A DNA stretch of 64,000 nt from Nocardioides marmoribigeumensis (GTDB lineage: Bacteria > Actinomycetota > Actinomycetes > Propionibacteriales > Nocardioidaceae). Positions 63,606 through 64,000 of this stretch are shown one piece after another. The stretch is taken from contig NZ_JAVDYG010000001.1 of NCBI RefSeq assembly GCF_031458325.1, forward strand, positions 3,844,001 to 3,908,000. The letters are read 5' to 3'. A model generated the notes under the pieces. The model was given only the letters and a program-made list of their open reading frames with translations. It did no database searches and was not told the origin of the DNA. Position 1 is the first letter of the stretch, and the number at the start of each line of letters is the position of its first letter. The translations under genes were made by a program, and so were the position numbers.

Positions 63606-64000
63606 ATGGCCCACACCCCCTCTGCGCCCCCGTCCGAGCCACAGCCTCGTGTCGACGGCCGCGCCGACGACGAGCTCCGCCCGATCACCCTGACCCGCGG
63701 CTGGCTCGACCACGCCGCCGGCTCGGTCCTGGTCGAGTTCGGCCGCACCCGCGTGCTGTGCGCGGCCTCGGCCTCCGAGGGCGTGCCGCGCTGGCGCAAG
63801 GGCTCGGGCCTCGGCTGGGTCACCGCGGAGTACGCCATGCTCCCGTCCTCGACCCACACCCGCTCCGACCGGGAGTCGGTCAAGGGCCGCATCGGCGGCC
63901 GCACCCACGAGATCTCCCGGCTGATCGGCCGCTCGCTGCGCGCGGTCATCGACTACAAGGCCCTGGGCGAGAACACGATCACCCTCGACTGCGACGTGCT
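63606..64000 (+). CDS. rph: Ribonuclease PH (3' end beyond window)
   Basis: The first 131 residues of RNase PH, which trims tRNA 3' ends by phosphorolysis. Diagnostic parts are [40 protein letters not shown] and [20 protein letters not shown]. The frame is open to the window end, so it is truncated only by the boundary. TAGGGT (63593-63598) lies 7 nt before ATG 63606. It follows the Rv1339-like region as in mycobacteria, with three genes inserted. Confidence 0.95.
   Translation, partial: MAHTPSAPPSEPQPRVDGRADDELRPITLTRGWLDHAAGSVLVEFGRTRVLCAASASEGVPRWRKGSGLGWVTAEYAMLPSSTHTRSDRESVKGRIGGRTHEISRLIGRSLRAVIDYKALGENTITLDCDV

Overview
The window is high-GC, tightly packed chromosomal DNA from a free-living actinobacterium. 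Gene content (tad-type pilus genes, F420-type luciferase-like oxidoreductase, ftsEX-smpB-ssrA, mec-cysO-cysM, DUF3039/DUF2017/DUF3048/DUF3152 families) and base composition fit Nocardioides or a close relative in Nocardioidaceae. This placement is inferred from gene content, not from a database search. No insertion sequence, prophage, CRISPR array, rRNA or ordinary tRNA was found. About 60 protein genes plus tmRNA cover nearly the whole window.

Layout. 1-824: end of a tad pilus operon (TadE- and TadG-like). 987-3928: a coupled heme oxygenase and bacteriophytochrome whose output is a PP2C phosphatase. 4062-6999 (minus): response regulator, histidine kinase and a membrane protein. 7120-12299: prfB, ftsE, ftsX, M23 peptidase, smpB and the tmRNA gene with its terminator. 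12333-15780: a small membrane protein with a GCS2 ligase, then an RsbQ-RsbP-like energy-stress pair. 15741-25032: amino-acid permease, large PAS histidine kinase, MmpL exporter, amidohydrolase, LLM oxidoreductase and a secreted protein. 25044-31121: a membrane protein with an N-terminal HTH, a PadR/ABC exporter operon and a second amidohydrolase. 31263-39764: DnaJ-domain protein, HIT, PAP2, SDR, a c-di-AMP riboswitch ahead of an NlpC/P60 hydrolase, a DUF3048 lipoprotein, an 83-aa basic protein, YqgE/AlgH, and DUF3039 with a helicase.

39761-46257 is a tyrosine-catabolism neighbourhood: Lrp regulator, HPPD, a polar amino-acid ABC importer, a conserved unknown and homogentisate dioxygenase. 46325-48063 (minus) is an L,D-transpeptidase and a secreted protein ending in LPVTG. 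48231-53717 holds DUF1697, a frameshifted NTF2-like gene, enoyl-CoA hydratase, MFS with ArsR, nicotinamidase and nicotinate phosphoribosyltransferase. 53753-64000 resembles the Mycobacterium tuberculosis Rv1330c-Rv1340 block (pncB, clpS, DUF2017, mec, cysO, cysM, murI, Rv1339-like, rph), with an S8 protease, an acyltransferase, a DUF3152 metalloprotease-like protein and an ABC exporter inserted.

Themes. (i) Two PP2C/SpoIIE-type phosphatases with different sensors lie within 12 kb, suggesting light and metabolic input to a partner-switching pathway whose other parts are outside the window. (ii) About 20 genes carry TANNNT only 6-9 nt before the start codon, pointing to leaderless transcripts. 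(iii) A three-palindrome element sits between the convergent hppD and amino-acid transporter genes and is the least explained structure in the window.
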